From Acinetobacter pittii (GTDB lineage: Bacteria > Pseudomonadota > Gammaproteobacteria > Pseudomonadales > Moraxellaceae): a DNA stretch of 64,000 bases. Every line of letters starts with the position of its first letter. The stretch's first letter is position 1. Below the pieces are notes generated by a model, which made no database searches, was not told the origin of the DNA, and worked only from the letters and a program-made list of their open reading frames with translations. Below, one piece after another: positions 10,204 through 19,540 of this stretch. The stretch is from contig NZ_CP139249.1 in assembly GCF_034064985.1 (NCBI RefSeq), positions 434,001 through 498,000 of the forward strand, read 5' to 3'. The position numbers were made by a program, and so were the translations under genes.

Positions 10204-10383
10204 ATGGCACAGTTGAAGAACTTACTGGTTCAACACGGCTTGCCTTATCTTTTTATTGCACTTGTTTTGTGTAATGGGGTTTATTTTGCCTATGCTTTTA
10301 TAACTGGAAGTTCTATTGAGCAGTTTCAAATTTCTGAATTAACCTCTTTTTACGAACATACCTCATCCATTCCTACCAACTAA
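10204..10383 (+). CDS. Small single-pass membrane protein, unknown
   Basis: Encodes 59 aa starting MAQLKNLLVQHG. One hydrophobic segment spans about residues 14-33 (PYLFIALVLCNGVYFAYAF), with a short polar C-terminal part. The open frame starts ten codons earlier, at 10174. The ribosome binding site is weak (AAAAGAAA). It sits between the helicase terminator and mlaF, on the same strand as mlaF. No family recognised; it may be a real small protein or a fortuitous frame. Confidence 0.45.
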   Translation: MAQLKNLLVQHGLPYLFIALVLCNGVYFAYAFITGSSIEQFQISELTSFYEHTSSIPTN

Positions 10384-10473
10384 GTTAGCTTTGCTTTTGT
10401 CAAAATAACAACAAGTTTGCCAATTTTCAGTGTTATAGTATGCGTGCATAAAAGTGCAGGAACGATTGCCATT

Positions 10474-11292
10474 ATGAATAATAAAACTCCTCTCTCGACT
10501 CAACCACTTATTGAAGTGAAAAATCTGAGTTTTAATCGAGGGGAACGCGTCATTTATGACAATATTAGTTTAAATATACGTCGAGGCCAGATTACGGCCA
10601 TTATGGGACCTTCTGGTACAGGTAAAACAACATTATTACGTCTGATTGGTGGACAGTTAGTTCCTGATCAGGGGGAAGTTTTGCTCGACGGTAAAGATAT
10701 TGCAAAAATGTCTCGTCAGGAACTTTTTTCAGCCCGTGCACGTATGGGAATGTTATTTCAGAGCGGTGCTTTATTTACGGATATGTCGGTCTATGAAAAT
10801 GTGGCATTTCCGATTCGAGCACATACCAAGCTTCCTGAAAATCTAATTGCTGAACTGGTTGCATTAAAACTGGAATCAGTTGGTTTGCGTGGTTCTGAAC
10901 AATTAATGCCTACAGAACTCTCAGGTGGTATGAACCGTCGTGTTGCTTTAGCACGTGCGATAGCGCTTGACCCTGATTTAATCATGTACGATGAACCTTT
11001 TGCGGGGCAAGACCCCATTGTAAAAGGTGTATTGACACGTTTAATACGTTCATTGCGAGAAGCTTTAGATTTAACCACAATTATTGTTTCGCATGACGTT
11101 CCTGAAACCCTTTCTATTGCTGATTACATTTACGTTGTAGCAGAAGGAAAAATTCAAGGGGAAGGAACGCCAGAAGAGTTACAGGCATATGCTTCTCCAT
11201 TTGTGCGCCAATTCTTAACAGGTTCGGCAGAAGGACCGGTTGAATACCAATTTAGTCATCAAGCCTATTTAGATAACGAGGTTCGTCCATGA
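10474..11292 (+). CDS. mlaF: Phospholipid ABC transporter ATP-binding protein MlaF
   Basis: ATPase of the MlaFEDB inner-membrane complex, which moves phospholipid between membranes to keep outer-membrane asymmetry. Walker A GPSGTGKTT (near residue 47), Q-loop MLFQSGALF, signature LSGGMNRRVALARA, Walker B DLIMYDEPFAGQD and a switch His in SHDV are present. Length 272 aa (E. coli 269). ATG 10474 (MNNKTPLSTQ) is preferred over an upstream in-frame TTG that adds 19 unrelated residues. Its stop overlaps the mlaE start by 4 bp (ATGA), indicating translational coupling. Confidence 0.97.
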   Translation: MNNKTPLSTQPLIEVKNLSFNRGERVIYDNISLNIRRGQITAIMGPSGTGKTTLLRLIGGQLVPDQGEVLLDGKDIAKMSRQELFSARARMGMLFQSGALFTDMSVYENVAFPIRAHTKLPENLIAELVALKLESVGLRGSEQLMPTELSGGMNRRVALARAIALDPDLIMYDEPFAGQDPIVKGVLTRLIRSLREALDLTTIIVSHDVPETLSIADYIYVVAEGKIQGEGTPEELQAYASPFVRQFLTGSAEGPVEYQFSHQAYLDNEVRP

Positions 11293-12065
11293 ATACGATT
11301 GCCTGGTTAGGTAGACTCGTTATTGAGCGGATTCGAGGGATTGGTGTTGCAGCACTAATGCTCTTACAAATTGTTTTTTCTTTTCCTTCATCTGGTGGTT
11401 TTGGTCGATTTATTTACCAAATGCATCGGGTAGGGGTGATGTCTTTGTTAATTATTACTGTATCGGGCCTATTTATTGGGTTGGTACTGGGGTTACAAGG
11501 ATATTCAATTTTAGTAAACGTCGGCAGTGAATCAATGCTAGGCACAATGGTGTCTTTAACATTGCTGCGTGAATTGGCACCTGTGGTTGCTGCTTTATTA
11601 TTTGCTGGTCGAGCGGGTTCTGCATTAACAGCAGAAATTGGTTCAATGAAGCAAAGTGAACAACTTGCCAGCATGGAAATGATCGGGGTTGACCCATTAA
11701 AACAAATCGTATCACCACGTCTTTGGGCGGGAGTGGTTAGTTTGCCGATGCTAACTGTCATTTTTGCTGCGATTGGTATTGTGGGCGGTAAAATGGTAGG
11801 TGTCGATTTTCTTGGCGTCGATGAAGGCTCATTCTGGAGCGGAATGCAAAACAACGTGCAATTTGGGCATGATGTCGTAAATGGCATTATTAAAAGTATT
11901 GTGTTTGCTTTGTTATGTACATGGATTGCGGTATATCAAGGATATGCGTGTGATCCAACTCCAGAAGGAATCGCAACTGCAATGACGAGAACAGTTGTAT
12001 ATTCTTCATTATGTGTTTTAGGTTTTGATTTCGTGTTGACTGCGGTCATGTTCGGAGGGATTTAA
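11289..12065 (+). CDS. mlaE: Phospholipid ABC transporter permease MlaE
   Basis: Integral inner-membrane permease (258 aa; E. coli 260) of the Mla system. The conserved permease block is visible as LLRELAPVVAALLFAGRAGS followed by AEIGSMKQSEQLASMEMIGV, near residues 93-135. Several hydrophobic helices span residues 15-90 and 145-255. It overlaps mlaF by 4 bp and mlaD by 1 bp. Confidence 0.97.
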   Translation: MNTIAWLGRLVIERIRGIGVAALMLLQIVFSFPSSGGFGRFIYQMHRVGVMSLLIITVSGLFIGLVLGLQGYSILVNVGSESMLGTMVSLTLLRELAPVVAALLFAGRAGSALTAEIGSMKQSEQLASMEMIGVDPLKQIVSPRLWAGVVSLPMLTVIFAAIGIVGGKMVGVDFLGVDEGSFWSGMQNNVQFGHDVVNGIIKSIVFALLCTWIAVYQGYACDPTPEGIATAMTRTVVYSSLCVLGFDFVLTAVMFGGI

Positions 12066-12748
12066 TGAAATCACGTAGTAGTGAGCTGGCCGTAGGTATC
12101 TTTGTTATTATCTTCGGTATTGCCTTGTTCTTTTTAGCCATGAAAGTTAGTGGCCTTGTGGGTACCAACTTAAATGATAGTTATACCATGAAGGCTCAGT
12201 TTGATAATGTCAATGGTTTAAAGCCTCGTGCTAAAGTAACGATGAGCGGTGTCACGATTGGTCGTGTTGATTCAATTACTCTTGATCCAGTTACGCGTTT
12301 AGCTACCGTAACATTTGATTTAGATGGGAAGTTGACAAGTTTTAATGCTGAACAGCTAAAAGAAGTTCAGAAAAATGCTTTAGACGAACTCCGTTATAGT
12401 TCTGACTACACGCAAGCTTCTCCAGAGCAACAAAAAGCAATGGAACAGCAACTGACCAGTAACATGAACTCCATCACAAGTATTGATGAAGATGCTTATA
12501 TAATGGTAGCAACAAATGGTTTGTTGGGTGAGAAATATTTGAAAGTCGTTCCGGGTGGTGGTTTAAACTATCTTAAACGTGGCGATGTGATTTCAAATAC
12601 TCAAGGAACCATGGATTTAGAAGATTTAATTAGTAAATTCATTACTGGCGGTGGTGCAGGTAAAGTTGCCGCTGGTTCAGCCTCAACAGATGCAGGTACT
12701 CCTGCAAGCACTAATAATGATAGTGCACAAACATCATTTGTTGAGTAA
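12065..12748 (+). CDS. mlaD: Mla MCE-domain periplasmic lipid-binding subunit MlaD
   Basis: Membrane-anchored MCE protein that forms the hexameric lipid channel on MlaFE. One N-terminal membrane helix (residues 9-29) is followed by the MCE domain (FDNVNGLKPRAKVTMSGVTI from about 47). At 227 aa it is longer than E. coli MlaD (183): a polar, Gln/Glu/Ser-rich insert of about 48 residues (about 84-131) splits the MCE domain before the GLLGEKYLKV strand. The C-terminal LEDLISKFI helix is kept, then a Ser/Thr/Ala-rich tail. It overlaps mlaE by one base. Confidence 0.96.
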   Translation: MKSRSSELAVGIFVIIFGIALFFLAMKVSGLVGTNLNDSYTMKAQFDNVNGLKPRAKVTMSGVTIGRVDSITLDPVTRLATVTFDLDGKLTSFNAEQLKEVQKNALDELRYSSDYTQASPEQQKAMEQQLTSNMNSITSIDEDAYIMVATNGLLGEKYLKVVPGGGLNYLKRGDVISNTQGTMDLEDLISKFITGGGAGKVAAGSASTDAGTPASTNNDSAQTSFVE

Positions 12749-12773
12749 AAGATTATTTGAGGAGTAGTTCCAG

Positions 12774-13415
12774 GTGAATACGTTGTTTAAACAAACCCTG
12801 ACAGCAAGTCTTTTGTCTACGATGATTGCAGGTACAGCATTTGCTGCGCCTTCAGAAGCACCACCTGATTTTATTAAGCGTGTTGCTGATGGTTTGATCG
12901 CTCGTTTAAAAGCAGATCATGCAAAATTACAAAGCAATCCTGCGTTGGTGAAAACGATCGTACGTCAGAATTTGGACCCGTATGTTGATTCACAAGCGTT
13001 CACTCGTATTGTGATGGGTACTTATGCGACGAATCAGTATAGTACAGCTGCACAACGTGCTCAGTTTGAAACGAATTTCCGTAATACATTAATTGAAAAT
13101 TACGGCAGTGCATTTGCTAAATATACGAATCAAAGCTATACCATGCGTCCTTACAAGGCAACTGCGGGTAAAAACCCAGTAGTGACATTGGACTTTAATC
13201 ACAATGGTGAAAAAATTCCTGTCTCTTTCCAGTTAGCTGACAAAGGTACTCAATGGAAAATCCGCAATATCAATGTTTCTGGTATTGATCTAGGATTACA
13301 GTTCCGTAATCAGTTTGCTGCAACAGTGAAACGCAATGGCGGTGATTTAAATAAAGCAATTGCAACGTTCCAACCTGATGCAGACGCAGCTGTTAATAAA
13401 AACAAACAGAAATAA
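12774..13415 (+). CDS. mlaC: Periplasmic phospholipid shuttle MlaC
   Basis: Carries phospholipid across the periplasm between the outer-membrane MlaA site and MlaFEDB. GTG start at 12774, after GAGGAG at about 12760. An N-terminal signal peptide of 24 residues ends TAFA before APSEAPP. The mature body matches the Tol-tolerance/Ttg2 family, with DPYVDSQAFTRIVMG and the NHNGEKIPVSFQL strand region. Length 213 aa (E. coli 211). Confidence 0.96.
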   Translation: MNTLFKQTLTASLLSTMIAGTAFAAPSEAPPDFIKRVADGLIARLKADHAKLQSNPALVKTIVRQNLDPYVDSQAFTRIVMGTYATNQYSTAAQRAQFETNFRNTLIENYGSAFAKYTNQSYTMRPYKATAGKNPVVTLDFNHNGEKIPVSFQLADKGTQWKIRNINVSGIDLGLQFRNQFAATVKRNGGDLNKAIATFQPDADAAVNKNKQK

Positions 13416-13426
13416 GTAGGTGACGA

Positions 13427-13714
13427 GTGGTTCAGTATCTCAACCAACAATTGGTTGTTTCGGGAAAAATAGATTTTGAAAATGCCGAACAACAGTATCA
13501 AGCAGGTTTAGCTATCATAAAGAAGCAACAAAGCTTCCCTCTAGTGGTAGATTTAACTGAGCTTGAGCATGGTAGTACCTTGGCATTAGCTGTTTTAGTT
13601 CAGTGGTTACGAGAAACTCCAAAAAATACTGGTTTGCATTTTAAAAATGTCCCTGAAAAAATGCTGAAGATCATTCAAGCCTGTCATTTGCAGGAAGATC
13701 TGCATCTGATTTGA
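13427..13714 (+). CDS. mlaB: STAS-domain Mla subunit MlaB
   Basis: Cytosolic STAS protein that binds MlaF and stabilises the transporter. 95 aa (E. coli 97), GTG start 11 nt after the mlaC stop and close to GTAGGTGAC. The STAS beta-strand VDLTELEHGSTLALAVLVQW is visible at residues 39-58. It is the last gene of the mlaFEDCB operon and is followed by a strong terminator. Confidence 0.94.
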   Translation: MVQYLNQQLVVSGKIDFENAEQQYQAGLAIIKKQQSFPLVVDLTELEHGSTLALAVLVQWLRETPKNTGLHFKNVPEKMLKIIQACHLQEDLHLI

Positions 13715-13726
13715 TGTTTTTGATGT

Positions 13727-13756
13727 AAAAAAGCACCTATATTTAGGTGCTTTTTT
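13727..13756. terminator. Bidirectional terminator mlaB/corA
   Basis: AAAAAAGCACCTA/TAGGTGCTTTTTT with a short AT loop, symmetric A- and T-runs, between convergent genes. Confidence 0.93.
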
Positions 13757-13786
13757 ATGCTCGAAATTAGCATTTTATTACAAAGC

Positions 13787-14800
13787 TTAGATCCATTTTT
13801 TCCAGCGGAAGTAAATAATTGGACCGATAAAGAAACCCATAATAATCAGTAATACAACGAAGAAACTGGTCGTACCATGTGCGAAAGGTAATACATCTGT
13901 GTTCATGCCATAAATACTGGCAATAAGCATCGGAGGCGCCAACATACTTGGTAAGATCGAGAATCGACGAATCGTGTCATTCTGTTCGGTGTTAATAAAT
14001 CCGGACGTCGTATCAAGTAAGAATCGTACTTTTTGGAATAAGAACGCATCATGTTCTACCAGTGAGCGTACATCTTCACTGAGCTCTCGAATGTCTGCAT
14101 CATAAATATGACTGCCTAAAGCACGTGGACGCGATAAGAAAGTAAGTACACGTCGTAAATCAATCAGACAGAGCTGCGCTTTTCCTAGCATGTCTTCTTG
14201 CTGAGCAAGGCGTGTAATCATGTCATCAAGATCTAGAATTTTTTCACGTTGATGGTTATTAAGAACCTCGGTGGAGTATTTTTCTAAATCTTTGTGGATA
14301 TCTTCTAAGATATCCGCAAGCTCATCGAGTTTTGCTTCAAGAAGGCCCAATAAAATCCATGTAGGGTCTTTATAGTCCATATCATAGTCATTTCGACGAG
14401 CACGTGCACGAAAGGCGCGAAAAGCAACTAACTTTTCGCCGCGCATTGTGAACAGGCGGTCTTTATGTAAAATGAAAGCGACCGTTTGCACCATTGCTAA
14501 AATGTGTGATGAATCTTCTGCGTCGCCGTCCACCTGATAGTTTTTATTTTTCGTTAAAAAATAAGTACTGATATGCAAAATACCGTCATCATCACGGTAA
14601 AATCGTGCAGAAGATGAAATATCTTCAAGCGACTTTAGTGTTGGTAGATTTTGGTCGTAGGCATCTAATACCCATTGTTGCTCTTCTTGTGAGGGTGCAA
14701 TAAGATCAAGCCAGACTAATTCGGGATGTAGATCAAATCCACCATTGATGGTGGCATCTTCCAGACTTCCGCGTTCTGTGGCATAAAAGGCTTCAAGCAT
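13787..14800 (-). CDS. corA: CorA-family magnesium/cobalt transporter
   Basis: Homopentameric inner-membrane divalent-cation channel. The signature YGMNTD lies in the loop between two C-terminal membrane helices (about residues 275-330); the large N-terminal part is cytosolic and helical. Length 337 aa (E. coli 316). ATG 14800 (MLEAFYATERG) has AGGAAAA upstream; the frame is open 24 codons further without family similarity. The ion carried cannot be fixed from sequence. Confidence 0.93.
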   Translation of the reverse strand: MLEAFYATERGSLEDATINGGFDLHPELVWLDLIAPSQEEQQWVLDAYDQNLPTLKSLEDISSSARFYRDDDGILHISTYFLTKNKNYQVDGDAEDSSHILAMVQTVAFILHKDRLFTMRGEKLVAFRAFRARARRNDYDMDYKDPTWILLGLLEAKLDELADILEDIHKDLEKYSTEVLNNHQREKILDLDDMITRLAQQEDMLGKAQLCLIDLRRVLTFLSRPRALGSHIYDADIRELSEDVRSLVEHDAFLFQKVRFLLDTTSGFINTEQNDTIRRFSILPSMLAPPMLIASIYGMNTDVLPFAHGTTSFFVVLLIIMGFFIGPIIYFRWKKWI

Positions 14801-14958
14801 GTGTCTTTTTTCCTCACGCAGTCTGATGGAAATGGATGGGTGTATTTTAGACAAGGATTTGCCGAAAAACACTTGCCAATACGCTATTTTGCAAAAAAAA
14901 ACTCTATCGATAGTTTAGTTTGTCAGCATGACAGTTCAATAAAACGGTTTTTTACACT

Positions 14959-15540
14959 ATGAAATCAATTTGTATTTTCTGTGGTTCATCTCTTGGTTCA
15001 AACCCAATTTTCCAACAAATTGCCCAAGCTACAGGCGAGGCTATTGCAAAACAAGGTAAGACTTTGGTTTATGGTGGTGGTCGCTCAGGCCTAATGGGTG
15101 TGGTGGCCGATAGCGCCTTACAAGCAGGTGGACAAGTCATTGGCGTGATCCCTCGTGCTTTAGTTGATCGTGAGTTAGCTCATCCGGGCCTAACCAGATT
15201 ATATGTGGTTGAAAATATGCATGAGCGTAAAACCAAGATGGCGGATCTTTCAGATGGCTTTATTGCTTTGCCGGGGGGCGCTGGTACATTGGAAGAAATC
15301 TTTGAACAATGGACGTGGGCGCAATTAGGGATTCATCAAAAGCCATGTGCTTTCTTAAATGTAGCGGGCTTTTATGAAGATTTACTTAAAATGATTCAAG
15401 GAACGGTGGATAATGGATTCAGCCAAGCACGGTTCGTTGATAAATTGATCGCATCAGACGAAATTGAAGATATCCTTCAGCAATTTGAGCAATATCAGGC
15501 TCCTGCTCCAAAATGGACAAACGCAGACGTCCAACCATAA
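14959..15540 (+). CDS. LOG-family Rossmann protein (nucleoside 5'-monophosphate phosphoribohydrolase-like)
   Basis: 193 aa. The family motif PGGAGTLEEIFEQWTWAQLG is visible near residue 104, with the upstream YGGGRSGLMG loop at about 39. LOG proteins cleave the N-glycosidic bond of nucleoside monophosphates; the plant members activate cytokinins, while the bacterial physiological substrate is mostly unknown. It is followed at 14 nt by a Nudix gene on the same strand, suggesting a small nucleotide-housekeeping operon. Confidence 0.9.
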   Translation: MKSICIFCGSSLGSNPIFQQIAQATGEAIAKQGKTLVYGGGRSGLMGVVADSALQAGGQVIGVIPRALVDRELAHPGLTRLYVVENMHERKTKMADLSDGFIALPGGAGTLEEIFEQWTWAQLGIHQKPCAFLNVAGFYEDLLKMIQGTVDNGFSQARFVDKLIASDEIEDILQQFEQYQAPAPKWTNADVQP

Positions 15541-15554
15541 ACGAGGTTAAATAG

Positions 15555-15956
15555 GTGAAAACAATTACGGTCGCTGCCGCAGTGATCTTAAATGAGCAAA
15601 ATCAGTTGTTGCTTGTAAGAAAGCGTAATACACACGCTTTTATGCAAGTAGGTGGCAAGCTGGAACCTAATGAGGCACCAGAGATCACCATGCAACGCGA
15701 AATTTTAGAAGAAGTCGGAAGCTCTTGTGTGATTGAGCAATTTATTGGTCATTTCGAAACAGCAGCTGCCAATGAGCCAGATCATATTCTGGTGAGTCAT
15801 TTATATCTAGTTCAGCTTGATCAGGCCCCTAAAATTGCAGCCGAAATTGCAGAAATGAAGTGGATAGATTTAAATGATTCGGAAACTCAACTTGCACCAT
15901 TGACCCGAGAAATTGTCATTCCTTGGTGTGAAGAGTATTTATCTACAGTGCAATAG
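15555..15956 (+). CDS. Nudix hydrolase
   Basis: 133 aa, GTG start after an AGG-containing spacer. The Nudix box reads G-x5-E-x7-REILEEVGS at about residues 34-56 (starting GGKLEPNEAPE). The family hydrolyses nucleoside diphosphate derivatives; substrate not predictable. Cotranscription with the LOG gene is likely (14-bp gap). It is convergent with comF, with one base between the stop codons, so there is no room for a terminator. Confidence 0.9.
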   Translation: MKTITVAAAVILNEQNQLLLVRKRNTHAFMQVGGKLEPNEAPEITMQREILEEVGSSCVIEQFIGHFETAAANEPDHILVSHLYLVQLDQAPKIAAEIAEMKWIDLNDSETQLAPLTREIVIPWCEEYLSTVQ

Positions 15957-15957
15957 C

Positions 15958-16587
15958 TTAACTCTTCGGCGTCGCTGCTAGGCACGCCGTATGAATGGAT
16001 GTGCAGCCTAATGGTTTAAGGGCTTGACTGAGCGCATGAACAGAGCTTCCTGTAGTTATCACGTCATCAATAATGAGAACGCGGCGATAACGTCGTTTCT
16101 CTTGATGATGAGGTAAAAATTGTTGTTCTATATTTTCAAAGCGCTCCAGTCGAGAAAGTCCTTTTTGAGAGTGCTCATTTAAACGTTGAATTGGTTGCCA
16201 AACAGGTATTTTTAAGTGTTTACTTAAGATATTGGCAAGTAATAATGACTGATTGAAACCACGCTCGATTAAACGTTGATTGGAAATGGGCATAGGTACG
16301 ATCGCTTGTACCTTGGGAAATTTTAATTGTTTTAAAATTTCACCTAATAAGATCTGATAATGTAACTTTTGTTCATATTTAAACTGCTGAATGATCCGGT
16401 TAACTGGATAAGCATAATTACAGGCCACAAGAACAGATAGATTATTACGTTGAATCGTTTGTTTAAGCCAAGGTAGCTGTTCCCAACAGTCTTTACAGAG
16501 CGAGTATTTTTCTCGCATGCCTAACTCGCACAATGAGCAAGGTGAAAATAACTGAATAAGATGCTGGAAGTTTAAAAAATTAAACAT
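15958..16587 (-). CDS. comF: ComF-family phosphoribosyltransferase-like protein
   Basis: 209 aa. An N-terminal CxxC...CxxC zinc motif (CSLCELGMREKYSLCKDC, residues 17-34) and the C-terminal PRPP-binding loop VLIIDDVITTGSS (about residue 170) define the ComF/GntX family. ComF is needed for natural transformation in several bacteria, including Acinetobacter; its biochemical activity is unclear. It overlaps recG by 8 bp and is probably cotranscribed. Confidence 0.92.
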   Translation of the reverse strand: MFNFLNFQHLIQLFSPCSLCELGMREKYSLCKDCWEQLPWLKQTIQRNNLSVLVACNYAYPVNRIIQQFKYEQKLHYQILLGEILKQLKFPKVQAIVPMPISNQRLIERGFNQSLLLANILSKHLKIPVWQPIQRLNEHSQKGLSRLERFENIEQQFLPHHQEKRRYRRVLIIDDVITTGSSVHALSQALKPLGCTSIHTACLAATPKS

Positions 16588-18625
16588 AGGCGTAGCGAGG
16601 CGCCTCAGGAAGCCAACGTTTTAATAGAGCATCTGCCTGTTCTGGATAATCTTTTAAAACTTGCTGTGCCACATAGTGGGCTTGACTCAGTAGATGATCA
16701 TCTCGCTCTAATCGGGCCACCCTAAATCCCATATCCCCAGTTTGTTTAGTTCCTAGTAATTCACCCGGCCCACGTAATTCCAGATCTTTTTCCGCAATTA
16801 CAAAGCCATCATTACTTTCTCTTAAAATAGAAAGTCTCTCTTGTCCATTTTGAGAGAGAGGCGTTTTATATAAAAGTACGCAAAAACTAGCTTGAGCACC
16901 TCGACCTACGCGACCTCGTAATTGGTGTAGCTGAGAAAGCCCTAAACGCTCGGCATTTTCAATCACCATAATGGAAGAGTTAGGAACGTCTACTCCAACT
17001 TCAATCACTGTTGTTGCGATAAGAAGTTGTAATTCATTATTTTTAAATGCTTGCATTACGGCTTGCTTTTCATCGGCTTTCATTTTGCCATGCACCAAGC
17101 CAATGTTGAGCTCAGGAAAACGTTCTTTCATCTCTTGGTAAGTTGCTTCGGCGGCTTGAGCATCTAAAGTTTCAGATTGTTCAACCAGTGTACATACCCA
17201 ATAGGCCTGTTTCCCATCTCTACAATTCGAAGCAATTCGTTGAAGTACTTCTTCGCGACGATCAAGTGGAATCGTAACGGTTTGAATTGGTGTACGGCCC
17301 GGTGGCAACTCATCAATAATTGACGTATCTAAATCGCCATACGCACTCATTGCCAGTGTTCTCGGAATCGGAGTAGCTGTCATCACGAGTTGATGTGGGG
17401 TGAATTGCTCAGCACCTTTATTACGTAAAGCTAAACGTTGATCTACACCAAAACGATGTTGTTCATCAATAATTACCAGCCCCAATTTAGCGAAGCCAAC
17501 ATTGTCTTGAAATAAGGCATGTGTACCGACAATAAGTTCCGCATGGCCTTCTTTAATTTGTTGTTCTGCTTGGGCACGGGCTTTACCTTTCTGTTTGCCA
17601 GATAACCATGCAACGGTAATACCTAATGGTTCAAACCAACGTTTAAAGTTTAAATAATGCTGTTCTGCAAGAATTTCAGTCGGAGCCATTAATGCAACCT
17701 GCCAATCTGCTTCTAACGCATGACAAGCGGCTACAGCTGCAACAAGGGTCTTTCCAGCACCTACGTCGCCTTGTACTAGACGTAGCATAGGTTGATGTTG
17801 TTTTAAGTCATTTAAAATTTCTTTAGATACACGTTTTTGTGCATTGGTCATTTGAAATGGTAAAGCTTCTAATAGTTTTTTAGCTAATACTTTACTGCTT
17901 GAAAAAGCAGGTGACGCAATTTGACGAATATAAGCACGGCGATTAAGTAAACTAATTTGGTGCGCAACCAACTCTTCAAAAATAAGCCGTTGCTGTGCAG
18001 GGTGTGAGCCTTGAGCCAATTGGAGCATGTTGGCATCAACTGGAGGCTCATGAATGTAATACAAAGCCTCTTTTAGCGCATAGCCATTGGTATATTGTTT
18101 TGGGAGTAGCTCTGGTAGGACATCACTATGATGTTTTAAAGCTTGTTTAACATATTCGCGTAATTTGGGTTGAGTTAACCCATCCGTACTTGGATAAATT
18201 GCTGTAAGCTGAGTTTTTGGGAGGGGCGTATGTTCATGAATGAGCTGAATTTCAGGATGATACATCTCAAGGCCGCGAGCACCTACACGGACTTCACCAA
18301 AAATACGTAAGCGATGACCGGGTTTTATTTTATCAGTCAGGTTTTTATAAATATGATAAAAGCGTAAGGTGACTTTACCGAATTCATCTTGCACCAAGGC
18401 TGCCATAGATTTTCGTTTTCCCGGAGGGAAATCAATTGATTTGACTTCTCCTTCGAGTAAATAGCTCCGTCCAACCACAAGTTGATTCATTGGAATAATC
18501 GTACTTCGATCTTCATAATCACGTGGCAGATGAAACAGTAAATCATCTGTGGTAAAAATATTTAGTTTTTCGAGCAGGGCTGCTGAAGCCGATCCAACGC
18601 CTTGTAACTGATGGACTGAAGTCAT
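16580..18625 (-). CDS. recG: ATP-dependent DNA helicase RecG
   Basis: Branch-migration helicase that regresses stalled forks and processes recombination intermediates. An N-terminal OB/wedge domain (residues about 1-170) is followed by Walker A GDVGAGKTLVA (near 287), the DEQH box DEQHRFGV, TATPIPRTLA, and the C-terminal helicase motif QLRGRVGRG. Length 681 aa (E. coli 693). ATG 18625 is 20 bp from the divergent gene at 18646, so the two promoters must overlap the coding starts. Confidence 0.97.
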   Translation of the reverse strand: MTSVHQLQGVGSASAALLEKLNIFTTDDLLFHLPRDYEDRSTIIPMNQLVVGRSYLLEGEVKSIDFPPGKRKSMAALVQDEFGKVTLRFYHIYKNLTDKIKPGHRLRIFGEVRVGARGLEMYHPEIQLIHEHTPLPKTQLTAIYPSTDGLTQPKLREYVKQALKHHSDVLPELLPKQYTNGYALKEALYYIHEPPVDANMLQLAQGSHPAQQRLIFEELVAHQISLLNRRAYIRQIASPAFSSSKVLAKKLLEALPFQMTNAQKRVSKEILNDLKQHQPMLRLVQGDVGAGKTLVAAVAACHALEADWQVALMAPTEILAEQHYLNFKRWFEPLGITVAWLSGKQKGKARAQAEQQIKEGHAELIVGTHALFQDNVGFAKLGLVIIDEQHRFGVDQRLALRNKGAEQFTPHQLVMTATPIPRTLAMSAYGDLDTSIIDELPPGRTPIQTVTIPLDRREEVLQRIASNCRDGKQAYWVCTLVEQSETLDAQAAEATYQEMKERFPELNIGLVHGKMKADEKQAVMQAFKNNELQLLIATTVIEVGVDVPNSSIMVIENAERLGLSQLHQLRGRVGRGAQASFCVLLYKTPLSQNGQERLSILRESNDGFVIAEKDLELRGPGELLGTKQTGDMGFRVARLERDDHLLSQAHYVAQQVLKDYPEQADALLKRWLPEAPRYAYV

Positions 18626-18645
18626 GTCCCCTCAACGAGTTTTCT

Positions 18646-19461
18646 ATGCATATATTATTTATCGGTTATGGTAAAACATCTCATCGTGTTGCTAAACAAC
18701 TATTTGAGAAAGAACATCAAATTACCACAATCAGCCGTAGTGTAAAAACGGATAGTTACGCAACACATCTTGTTCAGGATATTTTTTCGCTCGATTTAAG
18801 TAAAATTGAACCTGTAGATGTTGTATATATTTTACTTTCTCCAAACGAGAGTACGGTTGAGGGCTATCAGCAAACTTATGTTGATAGTATTGAACCGATT
18901 CGAGAAGCATTAAAAATACATCCAGTGAAAAAAATAATCGTTGTCTCTTCTACGCGGGTATATGGTGAAAATAGAGGAGAGATTATTGATGATTTTAGTG
19001 AAATTCATCCAAGTGATGAGCAAGGCCATATATTACGTAATATGGAACTCCTTTGGCAGAAACATTATCCAGCTCAATGTGTAATTATTCGCCCTACAGG
19101 TATTTATGGAACTTCTATTGCCCGTTTAAAAAAAATGGCTGAAAATAATCAAAGTTATCCAAATATACATTATAGCAATCGAATACATATTGATGATTTA
19201 GCAAGATTTTTAGCTTTTATGGCTGATTATGCAAATCATCAAGCAAGCTATATTGTGACTAATAATCAACCATTACCTTTGCATGAAGTTATTGTGTGGT
19301 TTCAAAAACAATTGGGTTTACCAGAGTTAACTTTAGAATCAAACCAAATTTCAGGTAAAAGAATTTATGCAAAACATTTATCTACAACAGGTTTTCAGTT
19401 AGAACATCCGATTTGCTTTAATGACTATTTATTATGTTTAAATGTTCATAGCACTAAATGA
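18646..19461 (+). CDS. NAD-dependent epimerase/SDR-fold protein
   Basis: 271 aa. N-terminal nucleotide-binding strand MHILFIGYGKTSHRVAKQL (GxGxxxxxxA type), VVSSTRVYGE (serine and tyrosine region) near residue 104, and RPTGIYG near 148, as in the YeeZ-like extended/atypical SDR group. Substrate unknown. Divergent from recG with a 20-bp gap; base composition is more AT-rich than its neighbours. Confidence 0.8.
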   Translation: MHILFIGYGKTSHRVAKQLFEKEHQITTISRSVKTDSYATHLVQDIFSLDLSKIEPVDVVYILLSPNESTVEGYQQTYVDSIEPIREALKIHPVKKIIVVSSTRVYGENRGEIIDDFSEIHPSDEQGHILRNMELLWQKHYPAQCVIIRPTGIYGTSIARLKKMAENNQSYPNIHYSNRIHIDDLARFLAFMADYANHQASYIVTNNQPLPLHEVIVWFQKQLGLPELTLESNQISGKRIYAKHLSTTGFQLEHPICFNDYLLCLNVHSTK

Positions 19462-19540
19462 AATTTTGATTAAACTTTAAATAAGAACATAAATACCTGA
19501 TGAGGCAGTCAAATTGCCGATAAAGATAAAAAGGTTGAAA

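Noticed and set aside
10397..10439. A sigma-70 promoter for mlaF from TTGCCA or TTGTCA with TATAGT
   Set aside because: Spacings are 11 and 31 bp, neither acceptable; the real promoter is unresolved.
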